From Candidatus Omnitrophota bacterium (GTDB lineage Bacteria; Ratteibacteria; UBA8468; MWAK01): 10,731 nt of DNA. Both the position numbers and the translations under genes were made by a program. Every line of letters begins with the position of its first letter. The stretch's first letter is position 1. The notes under the pieces were generated by a model. That model was not told the origin of the DNA and did no database searches. It saw only the letters and a list, made by a program, of their open reading frames with translations. This document shows positions 1-6,196 of the stretch, piece after piece. The DNA is taken from contig JAPLMK010000121.1 of NCBI GenBank assembly GCA_026387085.1, positions 1-10,731 of the forward strand, given 5' to 3'.

Positions 1-1210
1 AGGAGGTTGCTTCGTAGCCGCCTTCTTTTAGGGCGGAACTAGTTGGAATATAGTCCAGGATACCGTTGGCATATCCGGCTATGATAATGTCTTTTACCGC
101 TTTCTTTAGTTTAAGTCCAATCTCGACCATTACCTCTCCGGGAAGACCGACAATCGTTAATTTCCCGATTTTCAATACCTGCAATTCGCCGATTTCGGCG
201 TCGGGTATTTTTTCCCCATTTTGTAACTTTTTCCACCATAACTTTTTCCAGGCGATTTCGTGTTCCAAGGGCTTGTTTTTGTCATAAGAATATTGCCGGA
301 AGACCTTTTCCAGGCTTTTCTTATCTCTGACCATCATCTTCTGGTTAAAGGGGAAATTAAACATTTCCGAACGGCTTTTGATTTCGTTGACTTGGAGGAG
401 TTCCGCCTTTTCCTGGGCCTGAATCACTTCTGCCGCCAGTAATTTACCCATTCTTTCAATATCAGCAAATGTTCCGCCGGCAAATTCGTTTCCTTTGATG
501 ATTGCCGGACGGACATCCCCGCAGCAGCCGTTGCTGAAGAGAGCGATTACGCCCGGATAAAACTTTTCCAGTTCGCGCTGGGCAACCCCGGGGTAATCGC
601 CTGAAATCTGGTATATGTCACTGCTGAGAGTGGTGGGATGACAGGTGTAATTAAAGAAGAGCGCCATCGGTTTTTGAGCGGCGTTTTCGAAAGAAATTAA
701 CGCTACGTCTTCGTCGATAGGCCCTTTCGGATTGGGCATCATTCTTACCCCTTCGGCGGTCTTCTTCCGGCGGTTAATAATGCCGATATTTATTTTACCC
801 CGGCCGTACTTAACCCTCACCGGTTCTTCCCTGAGCACGGCTTCCTTAACGGCGCCGGCAATTTTGAAGCGCAAAAAGGAAAGATATTCGGGCAAAGCGG
901 TTGCTTCGTTACCCATTACCGGTCCGGTGTGGGTATGGGATGCGGTCAGAAGCACCTGCTCTTTTTTTATTCCGGTAATCCGGGTAATTTCGTTCCGCGT
1001 TTCCGTCACAAATTCTGGGTAAAACGCCACTAAATCAGAAGTCACCAGGATTGCCCGTTCTTTTCCCTTGCGGATGCTGAGCACTTTCAGAAGAAGCGGG
1101 TCGTGCACTTTTTGGCTCGGCTTGTTGCGGTCGCTATGGCCCTGGAGTATGTAGCCGACCGGCGGTGTTACGTCAGTTTTTACCGCTCCCGCAAAAATTT
1201 TATCTTCCAC
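1..1210 (-). CDS. Neutral/alkaline ceramidase-like protein, C-terminal end beyond the window
   Basis: About 403 codons are visible and the frame is open at the left edge. The product resembles the N-terminal domain of the neutral/alkaline non-lysosomal ceramidase family, whose characterised members hydrolyse the amide bond of ceramide at a zinc site. In order I see TDVTPPVGY (residues ~12-20), a VHDPLLLKVL stretch (~35-44), the His-rich ASHTHTGP (~90-97), CHPTTL (~189-194), SGDYPG (~202-207), NGCCGDVRP (~226-234), and near the edge ANGILDYIPT followed by GGYEA. These match the family's order. No signal peptide is visible, so the protein looks cytoplasmic, unlike secreted ceramidases. The GTG start is chosen because a strong AAGGAGG lies 7 bases upstream. 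Its short bacterial relatives are mostly uncharacterised, so the true substrate could be another lipid or amide. It is transcribed away from the MFS gene. Confidence 0.85.
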   Translation of the reverse strand, partial: MEDKIFAGAVKTDVTPPVGYILQGHSDRNKPSQKVHDPLLLKVLSIRKGKERAILVTSDLVAFYPEFVTETRNEITRITGIKKEQVLLTASHTHTGPVMGNEATALPEYLSFLRFKIAGAVKEAVLREEPVRVKYGRGKINIGIINRRKKTAEGVRMMPNPKGPIDEDVALISFENAAQKPMALFFNYTCHPTTLSSDIYQISGDYPGVAQRELEKFYPGVIALFSNGCCGDVRPAIIKGNEFAGGTFADIERMGKLLAAEVIQAQEKAELLQVNEIKSRSEMFNFPFNQKMMVRDKKSLEKVFRQYSYDKNKPLEHEIAWKKLWWKKLQNGEKIPDAEIGELQVLKIGKLTIVGLPGEVMVEIGLKLKKAVKDIIIAGYANGILDYIPTSSALKEGGYEATS

Positions 1211-1272
1211 GGCAATTCCTCCTTTTTGTAAAAAATTATCTAAATTTGGAATATTACAATATCTAAAAAATT

Positions 1273-1281
1273 ATTATAGCA
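1273..1281 (-). promoter_or_regulatory. Extended -10 promoter of the ceramidase-like gene
   Basis: Read on the minus strand this is TGCTATAAT, a perfect TATAAT with the TGn extension. A weak TTGAAC lies upstream at 1304-1299 with a long 20-base spacer, so recognition probably rests on the extended -10. Transcription would begin near 1266. That leaves a leader of roughly 55 bases carrying the AAGGAGG site before the GTG at 1210. Confidence 0.6.
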
Positions 1282-1491
1282 CGCCGGGATATTTTATCGT
1301 TCAATTAGGATTACAAGCGCCGCATCGTGGATAACTTTTCTTAACCCCACCATCCTGCCGCCATTAGTTTTGTCTTTAGGAAATTGACCCTGGAACGCAG
1401 GAAGAAGTAAAATTTGGAAGGTAGGAATGTTAACCAAAATAACAACCCGGACCAACCCTAAATCGTAAATCTGGGATCAAGCGGTTGTTTC

Positions 1492-1500
1492 TGCTAAAAT
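1492..1500 (+). promoter_or_regulatory. Candidate extended -10 just upstream of the MFS start
   Basis: The sequence is TGCTAAAAT, an extended -10 with one mismatch, and it ends only 13 bases before the ATG at 1514. No convincing -35 or Shine-Dalgarno is present. If it is used, transcription would start about 5-7 bases before the ATG, giving an almost leaderless mRNA. Confidence 0.4.
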
Positions 1501-1513
1501 CCGAAATATACAC

Positions 1514-2959
1514 ATGGCCGAGACAAGAAAAGAAAGCGAAAAAGAGATACAGAAAAAAATAGAGGAATCAAAAAAACATTCCTTAAAAGATGCTGCTTCT
1601 GTCAACGCAACTCTTGGTTTTGGCGATGCGTATGTTTCGCCTTATATAATCGCCATGAATGGCACAAATACACAGGTTGGCTTGCTCACTTCCATTCCTT
1701 TTTTAATCGCCCCCCTTGCTCAATTGTTTACCTCAAAATTCATGGAAAGATACTCGAGAAGAAAAATTTTCTCGGTTGTAATTTTATGGCAATGTTTAAT
1801 GTGGATTCCGATTATTTTAATTTCATTATTATTCCTCAAGAATATCAAAGCAGCTCCGTTGCTGGTTGTGGTATTTTGGACAATTTATGCTGCCTGCGGA
1901 AACTTCGCAACTCCCGCCTGGTCTTCCTGGATAGGGGATCTCGTAAAAGGAGAGGAAACAGGGAGGTTTTTTGGATTAAGAAACAGAATCGGAGTAACAA
2001 CTTCATTAATCGCAATGTTATTAGCCGGATTAATCCTGAATAAATGCAAATTACTGGCCGGAACGACAACGAATCAAGCGTGGGTGTTTGCCGGATTTGC
2101 TTTTATATTTCTGTTGGCGATGACTTTTCGCTTAATTTCAAGACATTATGTACTGAAACAATACGAACCGGAATTCAGGGCAAAAAAAGAATACTATTTT
2201 TCTTTTTTTCAGTTTTTTAAAAAATCGCCGGCAAATAATTACGGAAGATTTACCATTTACGTTTCCCTGATTTTCTTAAGCGCTAATATTGCCGCCCCGT
2301 TTTATGCGGTGTACATGTTAAGAATTTTAAATTTTACTTATACGCAATATATGTCATTAATTATTGCGGCAAGCATTGCTATGTTCATATTTATGCCTAT
2401 CTGGGGAAAGTTTGCCGACCGGTTCGGAAATATAAAAACGCTGAAAATCACCGGATTTTTAATTCCGGTAATTTACTTTTTATGGCTGGTATCTCCTGAA
2501 TTCACCTGGTTTTTTTATTTTATTTTATTGGCGGAGTTTTTTTCCGGGTTTGCCTGGGCTGGATTTTCCCTGGCGGTCGGAAATTTTGTTTATGACGCAG
2601 CTACGTCTGAAAGAAGAAGTTTATGTGTTGCTTATTCAAGCGTAATGAACGGAGTGGGCGTGTTCATCGGAGCAACCCTTGGAGGTTTCCTGGCTTCCCA
2701 ACTTCCTTTGACAGTCATGACGCTGCATCGGTTAATGTTCGTGTCGCTGATATCAGGAGTAGCAATGTATATTGTATCATTTATAATGTTGCCAAAATTA
2801 AGAGAAGCGAGAAATGTTGAAGAATATAAATTTGATTGGAGGTTAATACCGATTACCCAGATGCCGATAACCCAAATACCGTATTATATTTTCAGGATTC
2901 CGGCTAAATTATTGGGAATAATAAACAAGAAAACAAACATACGAAGATTTAAAAAATAA
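1514..2959 (+). CDS. Major facilitator superfamily transporter
   Basis: A 481-residue polytopic membrane protein with about twelve hydrophobic segments, the usual size for a 12-helix MFS carrier. A charged Lys/Glu-rich cytoplasmic N-terminus of about 25 residues precedes helix 1. After helix 2 comes the loop FMERYSRRKIFS, in the place of the MFS motif A loop. A second such loop after helix 8 reads GKFADRFGNIKT. PAWSSWIGDL (~136-145), followed by RFFGLRNR, is typical of an uncharacterised bacterial MFS group. The C-terminal tail of about 45 residues is basic and contains a small repeat (ITQMPITQIP). The substrate cannot be told from sequence. The start is the only ATG at this end of the frame and has no Shine-Dalgarno; a -10-like element lies 13 bases upstream. 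The gene appears to be transcribed alone. Confidence 0.9.
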   Translation: MAETRKESEKEIQKKIEESKKHSLKDAASVNATLGFGDAYVSPYIIAMNGTNTQVGLLTSIPFLIAPLAQLFTSKFMERYSRRKIFSVVILWQCLMWIPIILISLLFLKNIKAAPLLVVVFWTIYAACGNFATPAWSSWIGDLVKGEETGRFFGLRNRIGVTTSLIAMLLAGLILNKCKLLAGTTTNQAWVFAGFAFIFLLAMTFRLISRHYVLKQYEPEFRAKKEYYFSFFQFFKKSPANNYGRFTIYVSLIFLSANIAAPFYAVYMLRILNFTYTQYMSLIIAASIAMFIFMPIWGKFADRFGNIKTLKITGFLIPVIYFLWLVSPEFTWFFYFILLAEFFSGFAWAGFSLAVGNFVYDAATSERRSLCVAYSSVMNGVGVFIGATLGGFLASQLPLTVMTLHRLMFVSLISGVAMYIVSFIMLPKLREARNVEEYKFDWRLIPITQMPITQIPYYIFRIPAKLLGIINKKTNIRRFKK

Positions 2960-2960
2960 T

Positions 2961-3011
2961 AAATTTTTTAACAAAAAGACCGGCAGGCTTGAACGTCTTG
3001 TTGGGGTAAAT
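2961..3011 (+). repeat. Diverged direct repeat, left copy
   Basis: This 51-base stretch aligns without gaps to 4535-4585 in the same orientation, with 35 of 51 positions identical. The best conserved parts are TTTTTTAACA at the left, GAACGTC at 2991-2997, and GGGGTAAAT at 3003-3011. It lies between the MFS stop codon and the next gene. I see no tRNA or terminator explanation for it. Confidence 0.5.
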
Positions 3012-3053
3012 CAGAAACAGGTTTTTGTGTATTTTAGCCACAAAGGGGGTGCA

Positions 3054-3491
3054 ATGGAAATCAATATGAATGTAAAATTCAATTTGAAACGAAAATATAT
3101 CGTTAACGGGAAGGAATACGGGTCCGTTAAAGAAATGCCCGACAATATACGCCAGGTGTATGAAAAAGCGCTGGATTCTTCCTTGGCAACAAACCCCGGG
3201 ACAAATCCGGGGAACATAAAGAAAAAAATAATGTTCAACGGGCAGGAATATGAAAATGTTGAAGCCATGCCTCCGGATGTCCGCCAAACGTATGATGAGC
3301 TAATAAGGAATTTGGTTGAGATGAAGGGGTTGTCTTCCGGTGCGGTTGCCAGAAAACCTATCTCTTTTAGTTTTTCGAAATCGACAACTCCCGAACCGGT
3401 CATATCCCCGCGTGTATTGGCGGTTGTTATTCTGGTGCTCGTTCTTTTTGGCGCTCTCTATTTTCTTTACCAGAAAGGGCGCGGCCGTTAA
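3054..3491 (+). CDS. Small membrane-anchored protein with a duplicated ~29-residue motif
   Basis: A 145-residue protein of unknown function. It contains two copies of one motif, residues ~12-40 and ~57-85, sharing 12 of 29 positions around NGxEYxxVxxMPxxxRQxY. A Pro/Ser/Thr-rich linker (~95-120) leads to one C-terminal transmembrane helix (~120-138), then a short basic tail ending KGRGR. This looks like a tail-anchored or C-terminally anchored protein with its repeats in the cytoplasm. I prefer the ATG at 3054 over an in-frame ATG at 3027 because AAAGGGGGTG (3042-3051) is placed as a ribosome binding site for it. The motif resembles small uncharacterised bacterial proteins I recall, but I cannot assign a role. 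It stands alone between two intergenic elements. Confidence 0.75.
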   Translation: MEINMNVKFNLKRKYIVNGKEYGSVKEMPDNIRQVYEKALDSSLATNPGTNPGNIKKKIMFNGQEYENVEAMPPDVRQTYDELIRNLVEMKGLSSGAVARKPISFSFSKSTTPEPVISPRVLAVVILVLVLFGALYFLYQKGRGR

Positions 3492-3495
3492 TTGT

Positions 3496-3622
3496 TTTTT
3501 CGGGTAAGGTTTTAGCGAGAGGACGGTAAACGTCTGACTGGGAAAGCGAGTCTGTTAAGGTGTTTTAAGACCTAATGTTGTAATTTTAGTAATTACAAGA
3601 CACATTGACCTTCCCCGAAAAA
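3496..3622. other. Inverted-repeat-bounded intergenic element, possible structured RNA
   Basis: The outer arms 3496-3510 and 3608-3622 are complementary at 14 of 15 positions. Between them lie short hairpins: GACG/CGTC around GTAAA (3522-3534), GACT/AGTC (3536-3552), AGGT/ACCT (3558-3573), and a perfect 8-bp stem TTGTAATT/AATTACAA with a 5-base loop (3578-3598). Together they suggest a closing stem with several internal hairpins, as expected of a structured RNA or a small palindromic mobile element. No known RNA family is recognised. The strand is undecided. Confidence 0.35.
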
Positions 3623-3743
3623 CTGTACCACTGGAAAGTAATGTGCCCCGGTTTATAAGCTCCGAACGCTGTATGAAATCCGAACTTTTTTAGCGAAAAA
3701 CCAGAAGCTGAATTTCGCACCAGCAAAGCCGGCGCAACGTTTT

Positions 3744-4085
3744 TTAAAGATGCGAAAAACACTCGCACGACTTATTTTTCAATATAATTTTTTGTTCTTT
3801 TTTCGTATTGATAAAAATTTTTTGACTTTCCGATCCTGTGGCAAAGCGCTTATTGAGCGGAGAGTAGTGTTTGTATTCACGTCGCTCAAACTCTTTAATC
3901 AGCTCCTCGTGTCTTAAATAAAGCGCCTTTTGTTTATTTATCCAGCGCAGAGTTTCTGGGTGTAGTGAATACCCACCCTTGCCTTTGTGTTTGGTTAAGA
4001 TGTTCCAAATACCGTGGAGTTCTCTGTGCTCTGCCAGCAAATGTTTTCGGCACAAATGTTTTGGATGAATATCCCATATGCGCAT
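3744..4085 (-). CDS. Pyrimidine dimer DNA glycosylase, T4 endonuclease V family
   Basis: A 113-residue protein resembling the family of phage T4 endonuclease V, which cuts the glycosyl bond at cyclobutane pyrimidine dimers and nicks the abasic strand. The N-terminus MRIWDI, then LCRKHLLAEHREL (residues 11-23), a Tyr/His-rich segment with HPETLRW, and HEELIKEFERR follow the family pattern. Lined up with T4 enzyme, H15, R21 and E22 fall on its H16, R22 and catalytic E23. The nucleophile in T4 is the amino group of Thr2 after Met removal; here Met1 falls on that position. The start lies 4 bases after the tspO stop, without a clear ribosome binding site, so it is probably translated by coupling. 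The Lys-rich tail after ~85 is not part of the conserved core. Confidence 0.8.
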   Translation of the reverse strand: MRIWDIHPKHLCRKHLLAEHRELHGIWNILTKHKGKGGYSLHPETLRWINKQKALYLRHEELIKEFERREYKHYSPLNKRFATGSESQKIFINTKKEQKIILKNKSCECFSHL

Positions 4086-4089
4086 AAAG

Positions 4090-4485
4090 CTAACGATTAA
4101 GGTAAGTAATGGTTAATTGTAAAACGGTCGCAAACGACACCCAAAGCAAATACGGAATTTGGATGTATGTAATCCAGCGCGCGTGCGGATAAATAGCCAC
4201 CATTGCCCAGATGAGCGTGCCCAGCACCAGTAAAATATCAATCGCCGCCAGGAAATTGTTTTTCAGCCCGAACTGCAAAGGCGTAAAAGAAAGATTGAAA
4301 ACGAGATTAAGGATAAAAGGCAAAGCGACCAGAAGCGCAATCTCTTTTTTACCTGCCATCAAAAAAACCTTGCCGAACGAAACAGCAATCAAGATATAGA
4401 GAAGTGTCCATACTGGCCCAAAAAGCCAAGATGGCGGCGACCAGGAAGGCTTGATAATTTGCGAGTACCAGTTGTAGGTATTCAT
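4090..4485 (-). CDS. tspO: TspO/MBR family protein, short form lacking the first helix
   Basis: A 131-residue tryptophan-rich membrane protein of the TspO/peripheral benzodiazepine receptor family, which binds porphyrins and is tied to tetrapyrrole, light and oxidative-stress responses. Family marks are WYSQIIKPSWSPPSW (residues 6-20), the FGPVWTLLY segment after it, FNLSFTPLQFGLKN (~63-76) and the C-terminal PYLLWVSFATVLQ. Usual bacterial members are about 150-160 residues with five helices. Here the protein begins directly at the loop that normally follows helix 1, leaving four helices. An in-frame TAA lies 9 bases upstream of the ATG, so no longer start exists. It is the first gene of a pair with the pyrimidine dimer glycosylase. 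Confidence 0.9.
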   Translation of the reverse strand: MNTYNWYSQIIKPSWSPPSWLFGPVWTLLYILIAVSFGKVFLMAGKKEIALLVALPFILNLVFNLSFTPLQFGLKNNFLAAIDILLVLGTLIWAMVAIYPHARWITYIQIPYLLWVSFATVLQLTITYLNR

Positions 4486-4494
4486 CGGGATTTA

Positions 4495-4500
4495 ACTATA
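4495..4500 (-). promoter_or_regulatory. Candidate -10 of the tspO operon
   Basis: On the minus strand this reads TATAGT, ending 9 bases before the tspO ATG. No good -35 is seen and no Shine-Dalgarno lies between it and the start. If used, the mRNA would begin within a few bases of the ATG. Confidence 0.3.
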
Positions 4501-4534
4501 AATTATTTTCCTTTTTTTAAAAGTCCCGCCGCAT

Positions 4535-4585
4535 AATTTTTTTAACAGGAAGGTGAAAAAGTTCGAACGTCCTACCGGGGTAAAT
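4535..4585 (+). repeat. Diverged direct repeat, right copy
   Basis: This is the partner of 2961-3011: ungapped, same orientation, 35 of 51 identical. GAACGTC lies at 4565-4571 and GGGGTAAAT at 4577-4585. The pair brackets the small-membrane-protein, glycosylase and tspO genes. Its core GTTCGAACGTCCTACC also resembles GTTCGAATCCTACC at 4723-4736 beside the tRNA-Asn gene. Confidence 0.5.
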
Positions 4586-4619
4586 TGAAGACGTAATCAT
4601 AGTGTGGTTCTTAGAGTTT

Positions 4620-4643
4620 GCTCCGGCGGTAGGATAGGATTCG
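4620..4643 (-). repeat. Partial copy of the tRNA-Asn 3' end
   Basis: On the plus strand, 4620-4635 is identical to 4757-4772, the discriminator end, acceptor strand and part of the T arm of tRNA-Asn. The match then continues (TCG) after a 5-base tandem duplication, AGGAT. It has the same orientation as the intact tRNA, lies about 115 bases beyond it, and lacks the rest of a tRNA. It may be the relic of a second tRNA-Asn gene or an attachment-site-like duplication. Confidence 0.6.
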
Positions 4644-4647
4644 GCGG

Positions 4648-4728
4648 TCTCACTTCACTGCGTTCGACTCGGCCCCCCGCTGGTATTGCTTCCTAACCGG
4701 TCGCAATCCCTGACTTCGCTCCGTTCGA
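4648..4728. repeat. Two degenerate 20-base direct repeats
   Basis: The segments 4648-4667 and 4709-4728 match at 16 of 20 positions (shared core ACTTCxCTxCGTTCGA). Their starts are 61 bases apart, between the tRNA fragment and the intact tRNA-Asn. The right copy runs directly into the inverted T-arm copy at 4723-4736. Confidence 0.45.
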
Positions 4729-4778
4729 ATCCTACCTTTCGGGTAGGGTGTTGCAGGCTCCGGCGGTAGGATTCGAAC
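4723..4778. repeat. Inverted copy of the tRNA-Asn T arm, with a hairpin
   Basis: GTTCGAATCCTACC at 4723-4736 is the exact reverse complement of 4765-4778, which lies within the T arm and acceptor of tRNA-Asn. Inside it, 4731-4736 and 4742-4747 form a separate 6-bp stem (CCTACC/GGTAGG) with a 5-base loop. On the minus strand this hairpin begins about 10 bases after the tRNA 3' end. It has no T run, so it is not a classic terminator. Confidence 0.5.
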
Positions 4779-4829
4779 CTACAACCTACTGGTTAACAGC
4801 CAGCCGCGCTACCGTTGCGCTACGCCGGA
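4758..4829 (-). tRNA. tRNA-Asn (GTT)
   Basis: A complete 72-base cloverleaf on the minus strand. The acceptor stem TCCGGCG pairs with CGCCGGA, and the discriminator is G. The D arm is GCGC/GCGC, the anticodon loop CTGTTAA has anticodon GTT, and the T arm GTAGG-TTCGAAT-CCTAC is intact. The CCA end is not encoded (CCT follows). It begins 7 bases after the leuD stop codon, so it is probably released from the leuD transcript. Confidence 0.95.
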
Positions 4830-4836
4830 AATGTGC

Positions 4837-5334
4837 TTATAGTTGGAATTGATGATGTTTCTGGAAATAGGGAACCAGCCCTCCTTCGGCGAGGATAGCA
4901 AGCATTATCTTCGGGAGAGGTTTGAAAGTAACTTCTGTTTTTTGGGTAATATTGACCAGTTTACCGCGACTGAAATCCAGCTCGATTTCGTCGCCTTCTT
5001 TGATGGCGGAGGTATCGTACTCAACCAGCGGCAGGCCAACGTTAATGCTGTTCCGGAAAAAGATTCTGGCAAAGGTTTGGGCGCAGACGGCAGCGATTCC
5101 GGCATACTGAATTGCCAGCGGCGCCTGCTCGCGGCTGCTCCCGCAGCCGAAATTTTTACCGGCTAAGATGATATCTCCCGGCTCAATCTTTTTCACGAAC
5201 TCCGGGTCTAAGTCCTCAAGGAGGTGGCTGGCCAGTTCTTTCTTGTCCAGCGTTTTAAATTTGTATCTTCCGGAGATGATATAATCAGTGTTGATGTCAT
5301 CGCCCAGGATGCGCGCTTTGCCTTTCAGAACCAT
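4837..5334 (-). CDS. leuD: 3-isopropylmalate dehydratase small subunit (LeuD), short archaeal/thermophile-type
   Basis: A 165-residue small subunit of the isopropylmalate isomerase, which with LeuC converts 2-isopropylmalate to 3-isopropylmalate in leucine synthesis. GDDINTDYI (residues 11-19) and NFGCGSSREQAP (61-72) are the swivel-domain substrate-recognition motifs, and FRNSINVGLP (93-102) follows. The length is that of the short LeuD class, which also includes small subunits of homoaconitase and related hydro-lyases, so the exact substrate depends on the LeuC partner, not in this window. GGAGGG lies 4 bases before the ATG. The promoter is divergent from that of the nitroreductase. Downstream the transcript runs into tRNA-Asn after 7 bases. 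No other leucine genes are seen here. Confidence 0.9.
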   Translation of the reverse strand: MVLKGKARILGDDINTDYIISGRYKFKTLDKKELASHLLEDLDPEFVKKIEPGDIILAGKNFGCGSSREQAPLAIQYAGIAAVCAQTFARIFFRNSINVGLPLVEYDTSAIKEGDEIELDFSRGKLVNITQKTEVTFKPLPKIMLAILAEGGLVPYFQKHHQFQL

Positions 5335-5360
5335 AAATCCCTCCGTATGCTTAATTATAA

Positions 5361-5390
5361 ATTATACAACATGGTGTTACTTCTTGCCAA
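5361..5390 (-). promoter_or_regulatory. leuD promoter
   Basis: Read on the minus strand: TTGGCA (5390-5385), an 18-base spacer, and a perfect TATAAT (5366-5361). A second TATAAT lies at 5359-5354 but is badly spaced from the -35. Transcription should start near 5354, giving a leader of about 20 bases that contains the GGAGGG site. Its -35 overlaps that of the opposite promoter. Confidence 0.7.
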
Positions 5391-5412
5391 ATTTACCGGA
5401 AAAGGATAAAAT
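5384..5412 (+). promoter_or_regulatory. Nitroreductase promoter, near-leaderless
   Basis: TTGCCA (5384-5389), exactly 17 bases of spacer, and TAAAAT (5407-5412). The -10 ends 9 bases before the ATG at 5422, so the mRNA should begin 2-4 bases before the start codon. AAAGGA at 5401-5406 would then lie outside the transcript and is too distant for a good ribosome binding site anyway. Confidence 0.65.
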
Positions 5413-5421
5413 TATTATATA

Positions 5422-5990
<569 letters not shown>

Positions 5991-5996
5991 CTACTC

Positions 5997-6020
5997 GGGT
6001 ATTTGGTTCGTAAAATACCC
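5997..6020. other. Hairpin just after tRNA-Arg
   Basis: A perfect 8-bp inverted repeat GGGTATTT/AAATACCC with an 8-base loop, starting 6 bases after the tRNA. There is no T run after it on the plus strand, so termination is doubtful. It may instead guide tRNA 3' trimming. tRNA-Asn has a similarly placed hairpin. Confidence 0.5.
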
Positions 6021-6023
6021 TGC

Positions 6024-6135
6024 GTGTCAGACAAAATTACGCAACTCGTAAACGAGACTCGCCGTGTTTCCACCTAAAAAACAGGCGAGACCACGGCTAC
6101 TCATTTACTCGTACTGCTTGTTTTGTTTCTGACAC
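6024..6135. repeat. Imperfect palindromic element of about 112 bases
   Basis: The ends are exact inverted repeats, GTGTCAGA (6024-6031) and TCTGACAC (6128-6135). Inside them CAAAA (6032-6036) faces TTTTG (6121-6125). The arms stay similar inward through a CGTAAA-type segment to GCCGTG (6061-6066) against CACGGC (6092-6097). The left arm also contains the small palindrome CTCG-TAAA-CGAG (6045-6056). The whole could be a MITE-like element without transposase or a long hairpin RNA. Confidence 0.5.
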
Positions 6136-6150
6136 TCCGTGAAATTTTAC

Positions 6151-6179
6151 TTAACCAAACACCCTCGTACATATATAAA
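6151..6179 (+). promoter_or_regulatory. Candidate promoter of the comEA-like gene
   Basis: TTAACC (6151-6156), a 17-base spacer and TATAAA (6174-6179). This predicts a start near 6186 and a leader of about 10 bases before the GTG at 6197. The -35 is a moderate match only. Confidence 0.4.
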
Positions 6180-6196
6180 AAAACAACAAAAGAGAA

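Larger units (their letters stand above)
1211..1513. other. Divergent intergenic region
   Basis: This gap between two divergent genes holds the ribosome binding site and extended -10 of the leftward gene and a candidate -10 of the rightward gene. The middle, about 1294-1476, is one uninterrupted minus-strand frame of 60 codons. It lacks an early ATG or a ribosome binding site, so I do not call it a gene. I see no strong hairpin, repeat array or RNA gene here. Confidence 0.5.

Noticed and set aside
732..1022. 96-codon plus-strand frame
   Set aside because: It is antisense to the ceramidase-like gene, which has ordered family motifs and a strong ribosome binding site.
3011..3403. Long minus-strand frames across 2949-3403
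   Set aside because: They oppose the small membrane protein, whose ribosome binding site, duplicated motif and terminal helix support the plus strand.
4620..4757. Possible CRISPR or tandem array beside tRNA-Asn
   Set aside because: The repeat units are few, diverged and partly inverted, with no regular spacers; they derive largely from the tRNA.
5997..6020. Rho-independent terminator after tRNA-Arg
   Set aside because: The stem is good, but no T run follows on the plus strand, so I list it only as a hairpin.
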